53,401 bases of DNA, from positions 1-53,401 of the forward strand of contig NZ_JAKNQY010000035.1 in assembly GCF_024494355.1 (NCBI RefSeq), written 5' to 3'. Under the pieces are notes generated by a model, which saw nothing but the letters and a program-made list of their open reading frames with translations, had not been told where the DNA came from and did not search any database. Both the position numbers and the translations under genes were made by a program. The stretch comes from Pseudomonas sp. Q11 (GTDB taxonomy: Bacteria > Pseudomonadota > Gammaproteobacteria > Pseudomonadales > Pseudomonadaceae). How positions within the stretch are numbered: the stretch's first letter is position 1; every line of letters begins with the position of its first letter. Shown piece by piece: positions 24,887 to 32,766 of this stretch.

Positions 24887-27800
24887 TCACTTCAGCACGA
24901 CCGTGGAGAACGCGTGTGATTCGACCGCCGAAGCATTCGCCGGCCTCCCCTGCCGGGTGAGCACAACGCCGTTGGAATTCTCTACCAGGATGTCGTTGCG
25001 CATGCGCGCCATGAATCCGCGAGCCCGCATGGACACCGGATCAGTGCTGTTCTTCGCTCGCGCCAGGACCGGTATGTAAAAGCGTTCGACCTGACTGCCG
25101 GACGTCTTGAATACCGACGTGACGCCCGTGCGCAGATCAAGTGACACACCATAGGTATTACCCAGGCAGGAAGAATACGACCAGTGATCCCAGGTCGGTC
25201 GCAGCCCGTGTCTCCTCATCACCAGCCTGACCGGCTCGCCGATGTCCGCCCCCGTCAACCAGTCCCCACCGACCAGAGTGGCACGAACATCCTTGGCTGA
25301 TCCTCCCAGGCGCCGCGTCACGTCCCGGACGCTGCGTTCGATCAACGCGCGGATGTTGTGATCGAAATGAATGACCGCCCCGACCCGGGTGGTCGGGTTG
25401 TACAACGAAGCCACTACGCACGTCTGCGCATTGAGCGAGAACAGGTAGTTGTCCGCCGCTTCGCTGAACCTCGCCACCACGGCCTCGCCCTGCAACGCCC
25501 CCCTTGTCACATCCGGGAAGACATGCCCGGGGAACGCCTCCCGCAAATCGCCTATCCGCCCCAGGTTGCGCACCTCATCGTTGCCGCCGCTCAAACCGAC
25601 CTTGTTATGGGTCCACTTGCCATTCGCCATCCGGCGTATGGGCAATTTGTACAAGGCACCGGGACGCCTGGCATCCACCAGGCACAGACCGCCAAAGTAA
25701 GGGTCCTTCTTCACCTGGTAGTACCTGCCTGCGCTCGCGATGTAGTAGGTACTTCGCGGTTGCGAAGCACTGGGCGGGCTACGATAGGTGCCGAAAAAAA
25801 TCCCCTCATCCATCACCCGTTGTAGATTCTCCGGCGCCCTGCTGACCGCCTGTTGTGGCTTAAGGCGTATGGCCGGGACCAGCGGCCCGGACTCTTTGGC
25901 GACGACCGTTGACACGTTCCTCAAGCGTTGGGCGGACAACGACAAAGGCTTCACGGCAAGCTGCAACTGCCTGGCCGCGAGTCCCAACGCCGTGGCCATG
26001 CTGGCGGCGCCGAGCGTGGCGAACAGCGTTCCCCAGGTCGCGACCAGCCAGTGGCCGAGCGCGCCCTCCGTGTCGCCTTGCACATGCCTCTCGATGGCCT
26101 GCCTGGCGTTGATGGCAATCAAGCCAATGTCCAGCAACAAGGCAAATGGCGGATAAACCATGCACACCGGAACCGCCGCGAAGATCAGGCCCTTGACCAC
26201 TTGGTTGCGGATCATTTCGGTACGACTGGTGGTGATGTCCTCCACATCAGTGACAGCGCGCTCGATGCCGGCATCGAACTCGGCACGAACATCGTCCAGT
26301 CGATTGAGCTCGCGCAATGTATCGACCCGAGCAGTCCCGGCCGCCAGTGCCACCAGTGTCCGCCCCACTGCGGCACGTGCGGTGAGTGCGACCCGCTCCA
26401 ATACGTAATCATGCAGTTGCGCTGCGGTGTTCCCGGAGAAATCCAGGTACTGGCGAAACAGGATGCCGTCCGGCGCGTCGGGTGTGTACAGCCAGTAAAA
26501 CGCCTTCGGATCGAAGTAGGTGAGCACATACACGCCCAACACCACATGACCGCCGACGGTCAGCTTGATCACACCTTCGCGCGTCACGGCGCCGCCGGGG
26601 TACGTGGCGCTATTCACAGGCGGCCCATCGCTCAATAGCGTGACTTGCCGGGTCAGCCACTGGAACGCTTCGGTGCTCAACATCGACTTGCCGTGGGCCA
26701 CACGCAGGTCGCGGTCCATCCTGGCCAACAGCAGGTAGCGGTATGCCTGGCGGCGCTTCGAATACCCCGGCGTCGTGGCGTCGATGAACCCGGCACGGAT
26801 GTGCCTGGCATATCGCTCCCCCAGGTAAGCCACGCGAATGTATGACGCCAGATCGGCGCTGCGGACCTGCTTCAAATCCTGCCCGACAGAAGAGCGCACA
26901 CCCTTGGTGGGGTCGTCGATATCCGCGTTGCGCTCGTATCCGAAGATGGCCAGGTCCAGCAGGCTGGCGGTTTTTTTCTCGGCTGCCAGCCCTGGGCTGT
27001 AGTCAATGAAGACCGTGGCCGGATCGACCGGTTCAAGCACACCCTTGCTGCGCAGGTAGGGCGCGATCATGTGGGCGAAGGTACGTTTGGCGAAGACCAT
27101 GAAAACTTCATAGCCGGCAAGCTGCTCATCGAATACCTGCTGCTGAACCAGAACGGCCTGGCTCAAGCCGCTTATGTTGCGCCGGGACTCAAGCGGCAAG
27201 GCCAAGTACCAGCGAGGCGATTCGTTCAACTCCACGTGTGCCAGGTTATTGGCCAAGCCGGTCGAGACAGCGTTCTGCAGACAGGTCCTGAAACTTGCCT
27301 CCATGCCTCTGAGGTCTTGTTCCAGGTCCCAGGAAACCGGTTTTTCCATCACGCGGGCAAAGTACGCTCGGGCCTGTCCACGCTCAGTCGGCGAGAGTTG
27401 CTGCAACAGATATTCGCGACCGGCCTCGTGTTGGGTCCAGGCACCGACTTCACCGCTCAAGGCCCGCAGCGAGGGCAATTCGATCCATTCCTGGCCATCC
27501 GGTTTGCCGGGGGCGTACAGCAGCAGGCCACTGACATCACCGCCCACGTCTTCGCGATAAAACACCAGAAGATCGGCACACTTCAGGCCTTTGGGAAGCA
27601 CCAGTCCGACGACACGCAACCTGCCAACGGCTGGCGTCGCAACGTCGTCCTTCCACAGTGCACTGAGGTGGTCATAGCTGGTCACCGACAACTGGCCTGT
27701 GCACCGGGCGACACACGCACTGTGCTGCAACCGCGCCAAAAACCAATCGAGCATGGCGTCCTTCAGATCCCCACCTTCATATCGCTCGGCCAGTGCGGGC

Positions 27801-28843
27801 AGGTAACTGGCAGGCGCATCGACGTTTGCCAACAATTGCGCAATGAAGGCCGATGAAAGAGGCTGGTTACGAAGCATGCTGCCGTTCTCAACCAGGAGCA
27901 CCGACACCGCGTCCGGCGGTACCGGGCCTGCCGCCACCAGTTCACTCAGGCTGTAGGTGCGTACGGGCTGACTAATGACCGTTCGCCACTGCAACTGCAC
28001 GCGAACGCTGTCCGGTTCGACCTCCATGTCCAGTTCATGCCTGACATAGTCCCTGGCCAGTTGCCGGGCGAAAGCGCGCAGCGAGCCCAGACCATCGACC
28101 CGCTCATCCACCAGCGCCAGCGCCTGCGCGGTCCGGCTCTCAAAAGCTCGCAACAATTCACGATCTGGAGCGCTCAGCCCCCGCAGCCAATCCGGCAATT
28201 GCGACCGCGCCAGCGCGCCAAGTGCCTGGCGCTCGGCCGTGGTTGCCAATGCGCTCAAGCGACTCGTCCGGCGCCAGGCGTCCTGGAGCGCTTCGATCTG
28301 CTCTCGTAACTCATCGACGTCCAGGCCAACCAGACGGTCGGGTTGAAACAGCTCGTCGACCGCAACCCTGTGCTCATCCAGTTTTTGCCTGAGCACCTCT
28401 TCGAGCGAGCCGTCGTGCTCAGCCATTCGCCAATGCCGCCGCAGATAGTCTTTGTAGTGGGCGACAAAACTCACGGCCGCGCCCTCCACCGCCTGGACAA
28501 CGGATTCCCGGCGCTCGGGCGCAAAACCCAGGTCTGCCCCGTCGGGCCAACGGTAGGGCGCATCCTGTTCTTCGTCATAAACCAAAGGCACCTGGTCGAT
28601 CATGCGCTGCAATACGGTATCGAGCAGGGCGCCCATGAAGTGTGGATCGATATTGCCTTGGTAATAGTAGGTGCGCAGCTCGACCAGCAGGTACTCTTCC
28701 AGCACCTCCAGCATGCTCATCTGGGTGTGCAATCGCGCATCGATAGCTCCCTGCCAGCGCGTCAGCTTCTCCAGGGTCGCCTGCGGGGAAGCGACCGGTC
28801 CCGTACCCTCCATGTTGCTTTGCCGTTGGGCAGTGTTGTCCAT
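24887..28843 (-). CDS. DUF6543 dermonecrotic-type toxin with C-terminal CheD-like deamidase domain
   Basis: 1318 residues from the ATG at 28843, which has GGAGG six bases upstream. Residues 1-450 are mostly helical. The centre (about 500-850) has the DUF6543 dermonecrotic toxin pattern common in Pseudomonas, including YWLYTPDAPDGILFRQYL. Two hydrophobic segments (about 880-912 and 928-960) could insert in a target membrane. The C-terminal domain (about 1110-1245) fits the CheD glutamine deamidase: CVVASLYNPTTRVGAVIH aligns without gaps to CheD CVAVCMRDPVAKVGAMAH, giving C1142 and H1159 with the same 17-residue spacing as C27 and H44. The CheD Thr21 position is Ser1136. A GG...IGE...DLRTG tail also fits. 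It is a predicted toxin, probably deamidating a host or rival protein; target and export route are unknown. It splits accC from prmA on the opposite strand. Confidence 0.75.
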   Translation of the reverse strand: MDNTAQRQSNMEGTGPVASPQATLEKLTRWQGAIDARLHTQMSMLEVLEEYLLVELRTYYYQGNIDPHFMGALLDTVLQRMIDQVPLVYDEEQDAPYRWPDGADLGFAPERRESVVQAVEGAAVSFVAHYKDYLRRHWRMAEHDGSLEEVLRQKLDEHRVAVDELFQPDRLVGLDVDELREQIEALQDAWRRTSRLSALATTAERQALGALARSQLPDWLRGLSAPDRELLRAFESRTAQALALVDERVDGLGSLRAFARQLARDYVRHELDMEVEPDSVRVQLQWRTVISQPVRTYSLSELVAAGPVPPDAVSVLLVENGSMLRNQPLSSAFIAQLLANVDAPASYLPALAERYEGGDLKDAMLDWFLARLQHSACVARCTGQLSVTSYDHLSALWKDDVATPAVGRLRVVGLVLPKGLKCADLLVFYREDVGGDVSGLLLYAPGKPDGQEWIELPSLRALSGEVGAWTQHEAGREYLLQQLSPTERGQARAYFARVMEKPVSWDLEQDLRGMEASFRTCLQNAVSTGLANNLAHVELNESPRWYLALPLESRRNISGLSQAVLVQQQVFDEQLAGYEVFMVFAKRTFAHMIAPYLRSKGVLEPVDPATVFIDYSPGLAAEKKTASLLDLAIFGYERNADIDDPTKGVRSSVGQDLKQVRSADLASYIRVAYLGERYARHIRAGFIDATTPGYSKRRQAYRYLLLARMDRDLRVAHGKSMLSTEAFQWLTRQVTLLSDGPPVNSATYPGGAVTREGVIKLTVGGHVVLGVYVLTYFDPKAFYWLYTPDAPDGILFRQYLDFSGNTAAQLHDYVLERVALTARAAVGRTLVALAAGTARVDTLRELNRLDDVRAEFDAGIERAVTDVEDITTSRTEMIRNQVVKGLIFAAVPVCMVYPPFALLLDIGLIAINARQAIERHVQGDTEGALGHWLVATWGTLFATLGAASMATALGLAARQLQLAVKPLSLSAQRLRNVSTVVAKESGPLVPAIRLKPQQAVSRAPENLQRVMDEGIFFGTYRSPPSASQPRSTYYIASAGRYYQVKKDPYFGGLCLVDARRPGALYKLPIRRMANGKWTHNKVGLSGGNDEVRNLGRIGDLREAFPGHVFPDVTRGALQGEAVVARFSEAADNYLFSLNAQTCVVASLYNPTTRVGAVIHFDHNIRALIERSVRDVTRRLGGSAKDVRATLVGGDWLTGADIGEPVRLVMRRHGLRPTWDHWSYSSCLGNTYGVSLDLRTGVTSVFKTSGSQVERFYIPVLARAKNSTDPVSMRARGFMARMRNDILVENSNGVVLTRQGRPANASAVESHAFSTVVLK

Positions 28844-29034
28844 CACATTCCTCCCTGTTGTGTGGACCGGCACCTTATCCGCCCTGCATCCCTCCCATGC
28901 CATACATATATATATCGAAACACCACGCCCGCGGCACGAGACTCGCTTATCCACTTTGATGGCGACCTGGCGTACACTGCGCGCCTTTGCAGCCCTGCGC
29001 TGCCTCCTGTAGATTTTTTCCAAAGGTGCCCGCC
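28844..29034. promoter_or_regulatory. Divergent intergenic region, deamidase toxin / prmA
   Basis: 191 bases between divergent starts. A TA-rich tract (CATACATATATATATCG, 28901-28916) is the likely -10 region for the toxin gene on the minus strand, about 60 bases before its start. No clear -35 was found for either gene. Confidence 0.35.
28849..28858 (-). promoter_or_regulatory. Perfect RsmA/RsmE-type site over the toxin ribosome-binding site
   Basis: On the transcript the sequence is ACAGGGAGGA, an exact fit to the A/U-CANGGANG-U/A consensus of Pseudomonas Rsm repressors, and it contains the Shine-Dalgarno sequence of the deamidase toxin. Binding would block ribosome entry. The match is seen; regulation is inferred. 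Confidence 0.45.
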
Positions 29035-29913
29035 ATGCCTTGGCTGCAAGTACGTCTGGCCATCAGCCCGGAACAAGCCGAAACCTACGAAGACGCGTTT
29101 CTTGAAGTCGGTGCCGTATCGGTAACCTTCATGGACGCCGAAGACCAGCCGATCTTCGAGCCGGAACTCAATACCACGCCACTGTGGTCCCACACACACC
29201 TGCTGGCCCTGTTCGAAGGTGGCACCGAGGCGGCCAGCGTGCTGGCGCATCTGGAACTGCTGACCGGCAACCCGTTGCCCGAGCATCACAGCGAAGTGAT
29301 CGAAGATCAGGATTGGGAACGCAGCTGGATGGACAACTTCCAGCCGATGCGCTTCGGTCAGCGCCTGTGGATCGTGCCGAGCTGGCATGCCGCGCCGCAG
29401 CCGGATGCGGTGAACCTACTGCTGGATCCGGGCCTGGCATTCGGCACTGGCACGCACCCGACCACCGCGCTGTGTCTGGAATGGCTCGACGGCCAGGACC
29501 TCAAAGACTGCAACGTGCTCGACTTCGGCTGCGGCTCGGGGATCCTCGCCATTGCGGCGCTGCTGCTGGGCGCCAGGGAAGCGGTCGGCACCGACATCGA
29601 CGTCCAGGCCCTGGAAGCATCCCGCGACAACGCCGGGCGAAACAACATTGCCGAAGAGCTGTTCCCGCTTTACCTGCCGCAAGACCTGCCGCAGGTCCAG
29701 GCCGACGTGCTGGTGGCCAACATCCTGGCCGGTCCGCTGGTGTCCCTGGCGCCGCAACTGTCGAGCCTGGTCAAGCCAGGCGGACGCCTGGCGCTGTCGG
29801 GTATCCTGGCCGAACAGGGCGACGAAGTCGCCGCCGCTTATGCCGCTGACTTCGACCTTGACCCGATCGCCAATCGCGATGGCTGGGTGCGCATCACCGG
29901 ACGTCGGCGCTAG
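29035..29913 (+). CDS. prmA: Ribosomal protein L11 methyltransferase
   Basis: 292 residues, the exact usual PrmA length. An N-terminal substrate-recognition domain (MPWLQVRLAISPEQAE) precedes the methyltransferase domain with LLDPGLAFGTGTHPTTALCL, SAM motif LDFGCGSGILAIAAL, and the NPPY-equivalent VLVANILAGPLVSL. It trimethylates ribosomal protein L11. The following zinc-ribbon gene starts 31 bases later, the conserved prmA-PA4851 order. Confidence 0.96.
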   Translation: MPWLQVRLAISPEQAETYEDAFLEVGAVSVTFMDAEDQPIFEPELNTTPLWSHTHLLALFEGGTEAASVLAHLELLTGNPLPEHHSEVIEDQDWERSWMDNFQPMRFGQRLWIVPSWHAAPQPDAVNLLLDPGLAFGTGTHPTTALCLEWLDGQDLKDCNVLDFGCGSGILAIAALLLGAREAVGTDIDVQALEASRDNAGRNNIAEELFPLYLPQDLPQVQADVLVANILAGPLVSLAPQLSSLVKPGGRLALSGILAEQGDEVAAAYAADFDLDPIANRDGWVRITGRRR

Positions 29914-29943
29914 AATGGTCGCCTGTATCAACCGGATTGCCGC

Positions 29944-31173
29944 ATGACTGACAGCTTCGTCACCCAGTGCCCGCATTGCCACACCAGTTTTCGCGTCAGC
30001 CATACTCAATTGAGCGTGGCCCGCGGGGTGGTTCGCTGCGGCTCGTGCCTGCAAGTATTCAATGCCGCACGGCAATTGCTGGAACAGCATGCTGCCAAGG
30101 AAACCGTCACGCCACTGGCGCCGCCGATCAAGACGCCCGCCGCCGAATCCCCGCCCCGAGCGATCAGCCAGAAGCAATGGACTGCCGCCGAGCTGGACCT
30201 TGATGACCTGGACAAGGAACTGGCTCGCCTGGAACGGCGTGACAATAGGGCACCGGATACTTTCGGCCGGCGCCGTGAAGACAATCTGAACGCACAGCGT
30301 GACCACCTCCCGAGCGAGCAGGCCCCCTGGTCCGACAGCCTGTACAGTGAATCCGCCACCGAGCGCGACGAAACGGCCCTACAGATCCCGGTCGAACCGT
30401 TTGCGCCCCATGAACCGGCCCGGCCGCCGCGCACCGAACCGTCCTTGTCCCTGGCGCTGGAACCGCTGGAACCGGACGACGAGCCGCTCACCCCGCTACG
30501 CCTGGAGCCGGACGACGAGCCCCACGAACACCTGGAAAGTTTGTCTGCCAGCGACGATCACGACGAAGCACCGCTGCAATCGGTGCCGACGCGCAAGGCC
30601 CGCGAGCGCCATGAACCCGGAATACGCGCCGAGGCCCTTCAGGACCTGGATGACGACCCGCTGCAACTGGACTGGCGCAAACGCCGCTCGCCCTGGGGCC
30701 GGCGGCTGCTGTGGGGCCTGTTGATACTGTTTGCCGCCGCAGCCCTGGCCGGCCAGTACATCGCCTACCACTTCGAAGAACTGGCCCGTCAGGACCAGTA
30801 TCGCCCCTGGTTCCTGCAGATTTGCCCGACCATCGGCTGCGACGTGCCATCCAAGGTCGACATCGCCAAAATCAAAAGCAGTAACCTGGTGGTGCGCAGC
30901 CATCCGGAGTTCAGCGGCGCCCTGGTGGTAGATGCAATCATCTACAACCGTGCGCCGTTCTCCCAGCCTTTCCCGCTGCTGGAGCTGCGTTTCGCCGACC
31001 TCAATGGGCATCTGATCGCCAGTCGCCGTTTCAAGCCCGGTGAATATCTGGGTGGCGATGTCGAGGGCCTGGGGGAAATGCCACCGCAGACCCCCATTCA
31101 TATCGCCCTGGACATCCTCGACCCGGGACCCAAAGCGGTGAACTACAGCCTGAGCTTTCATTCACCAGAGTGA
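29944..31173 (+). CDS. Zinc-ribbon and DUF3426 domain membrane protein
   Basis: 409 residues. The N-terminal MJ0042-type zinc ribbon has CPHC (residues 9-12) and CGSC (31-34). A long acidic, proline-rich and probably disordered stretch (60-235) follows. One transmembrane helix (LLWGLLILFAAAALAGQYIA, about 255-275) leads to a C-terminal DUF3426 domain, probably periplasmic. Orthologue of PA4851, always between prmA and dusB. Function unknown; other pseudomonads carry the same architecture. Confidence 0.85.
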   Translation: MTDSFVTQCPHCHTSFRVSHTQLSVARGVVRCGSCLQVFNAARQLLEQHAAKETVTPLAPPIKTPAAESPPRAISQKQWTAAELDLDDLDKELARLERRDNRAPDTFGRRREDNLNAQRDHLPSEQAPWSDSLYSESATERDETALQIPVEPFAPHEPARPPRTEPSLSLALEPLEPDDEPLTPLRLEPDDEPHEHLESLSASDDHDEAPLQSVPTRKARERHEPGIRAEALQDLDDDPLQLDWRKRRSPWGRRLLWGLLILFAAAALAGQYIAYHFEELARQDQYRPWFLQICPTIGCDVPSKVDIAKIKSSNLVVRSHPEFSGALVVDAIIYNRAPFSQPFPLLELRFADLNGHLIASRRFKPGEYLGGDVEGLGEMPPQTPIHIALDILDPGPKAVNYSLSFHSPE

Positions 31174-31301
31174 TGCACACCAGGGCCGGACGATTGGCGG
31201 CAGCTTTCTGACTCAGCGCACCCGAACCAAACCGCTGGCGATAACAAAATAGCTGTTCAGATTTTATCCAATTCGACCTTTATCCAGTCATCGAGAGCGG
31301 G

Positions 31302-31307
31302 TATCAT
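31302..31307 (+). promoter_or_regulatory. Candidate -10 box for dusB-fis
   Basis: TATCAT, five of six bases of the sigma-70 -10 consensus, lies 52 bases before the dusB start with a weak TTATCC upstream at 16-base spacing. The surrounding 31240-31330 is A/T-rich. Confidence 0.35.
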
Positions 31308-31358
31308 GCCAACCCTTTTTCGAAGTCTCATGATCCGGCCCCACTTCAGGGAAGTCCT

Positions 31359-32366
31359 ATGTCGGCGGTACGCATCGGCCCATATACATTACAGAACGGC
31401 CTGGTTCTCGCCCCTATGGCGGGCGTCACCGACCAGCCCTTTCGTCAGCTGTGCAAGCAACTGGGCGCCGGCCTTGTAGTTTCGGAAATGGTTACCAGCG
31501 ACATGAGTTTGTGGAACACCCGCAAATCGCGTCTGCGCATGATCCACGAAGGCGATCCCGAGCCCCGCTCGGTGCAGATCGCCGGTGGCGACGCCCAGAT
31601 GCTGGCGCAGGCGGCCCGGGCCAATGTCGAACTGGGCGCACAGATCATCGATATCAACATGGGCTGTCCGGCGAAGAAGGTCTGCAACAAAGCCGCCGGA
31701 TCGGCGCTGTTGAAGGATGAAGCGCTGGTCACCGAGATCCTGCAGGCGGTCGTCGCCGCAGTCGATGTGCCGGTGACCCTGAAGATCCGCACCGGTTGGG
31801 ACCGGGAGAACAAGAACGGCCTGACGGTGGCGAAGATCGCCGAGCAGGCAGGCATTACGGCGCTGGCAGTCCACGGCCGCACCCGTGCCGACCTGTACAC
31901 CGGCGAGGCCGAGTACGACACCATCGCCGCGATCAAGCAGGCGGTGTCGATTCCGGTCTTTGCCAACGGCGATGTCGACTCGCCCGAAAAGGCCCGGTAC
32001 GTGCTGGACGCGACGGGGGCCGACGGGTTGTTGATCGGCCGGGCTGCCCAGGGGCGGCCATGGATTTTTCGTGAGATCGAACACTTCCTGCGCACCGGCG
32101 AAAAGCTCGCTGCGCCGCAACTGTCCGAGGTGGAACGTATTCTGCTAGAGCATCTGGCCGCGCTGCATGGTTTCTACGGAGAAGTCATGGGCGTACGCAT
32201 CGCTCGCAAGCATGTGGGCTGGTATCTCGCAACCCTGCCGGGCGCCAGGGAGTTTCGCGCCCGTTTCAATCGTTTGGATGGTACGCAAGCACAATGCGCC
32301 GACGTTCAGGCGTTCTTCGCTGAGCGTTACAAGAGCCTGACAGGGGACGAAGGGGTGGCCGCATGA
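31359..32366 (+). CDS. dusB: tRNA-dihydrouridine synthase B
   Basis: 335-residue FMN-dependent TIM-barrel enzyme reducing uridine to dihydrouridine in the tRNA D-loop. LAPMAGVTDQPFR near the N-terminus, the catalytic cysteine C103 in NMGCPAKKVCNK, and VHGRTRADLYTG and ANGDV..PEKA flavin-binding segments identify the Dus family, and the link to fis identifies DusB. Good ribosome site AGGGA. The stop overlaps the fis start (ATGA), the usual dusB-fis operon. Confidence 0.95.
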   Translation: MSAVRIGPYTLQNGLVLAPMAGVTDQPFRQLCKQLGAGLVVSEMVTSDMSLWNTRKSRLRMIHEGDPEPRSVQIAGGDAQMLAQAARANVELGAQIIDINMGCPAKKVCNKAAGSALLKDEALVTEILQAVVAAVDVPVTLKIRTGWDRENKNGLTVAKIAEQAGITALAVHGRTRADLYTGEAEYDTIAAIKQAVSIPVFANGDVDSPEKARYVLDATGADGLLIGRAAQGRPWIFREIEHFLRTGEKLAAPQLSEVERILLEHLAALHGFYGEVMGVRIARKHVGWYLATLPGAREFRARFNRLDGTQAQCADVQAFFAERYKSLTGDEGVAA

Positions 32367-32683
32367 CGATGATGACCGAGACTTTAGTGAGTGGAATAAC
32401 ACCCGTGAGCGACAACGTAAATTTGAAACAGCACCTCAATACGCCCAGCGAAGAAGGTCAGACCCTTCGCGGGAGTGTCGAGAAGGCGCTGCACAATTAT
32501 TTCGCCCACCTTGAGGGCGCTGCCGTCACGGATGTGTACAACCTGGTGCTTTCGGAAGTCGAGGCACCTCTGCTCGAAAGCGTGATGAACTACGTCAAGG
32601 GCAACCAGACCAAGGCCAGTGAGCTGCTGGGCCTGAACCGCGGCACCCTGCGCAAGAAACTCAAGCAGTACGATCTGCTGTAA
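32363..32683 (+). CDS. fis: DNA-binding protein Fis
   Basis: 106-residue nucleoid protein and recombination/transcription factor. The N-terminal arms are followed by the dimer helices (LLESVMNYVKGNQ) and the helix-turn-helix TKASELLGLNRGTLRKKLKQ at the C-terminus. Translationally coupled to dusB by a four-base overlap. An internal GTG start (VSDNVNL) would give a slightly shorter protein. A terminator follows. Confidence 0.95.
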   Translation: MTMMTETLVSGITPVSDNVNLKQHLNTPSEEGQTLRGSVEKALHNYFAHLEGAAVTDVYNLVLSEVEAPLLESVMNYVKGNQTKASELLGLNRGTLRKKLKQYDLL

Positions 32684-32700
32684 GCATTCAATCAAACCAG

Positions 32701-32734
32701 AAAGGCGCCCGCGTAAAAACCGGTCGCCTTTTTT
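32701..32734 (+). terminator. Rho-independent terminator after fis
   Basis: AAAGGCG-C-CCG pairs with CGG-T-CGCCTTT across a nine-base loop, with one internal mismatch, followed by a T run. It lies 17 bases after the fis stop and 33 before the purH start. Confidence 0.8.
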
Positions 32735-32766
32735 GCTGACTTCCCTTGCTTTTGATGGAAATTGAA

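Noticed and set aside
28885..28900. Sigma-54 promoter (TGGCATG ... TGC) upstream of the deamidase toxin
   Set aside because: The GG and GC elements on the minus strand are not at the required spacing.
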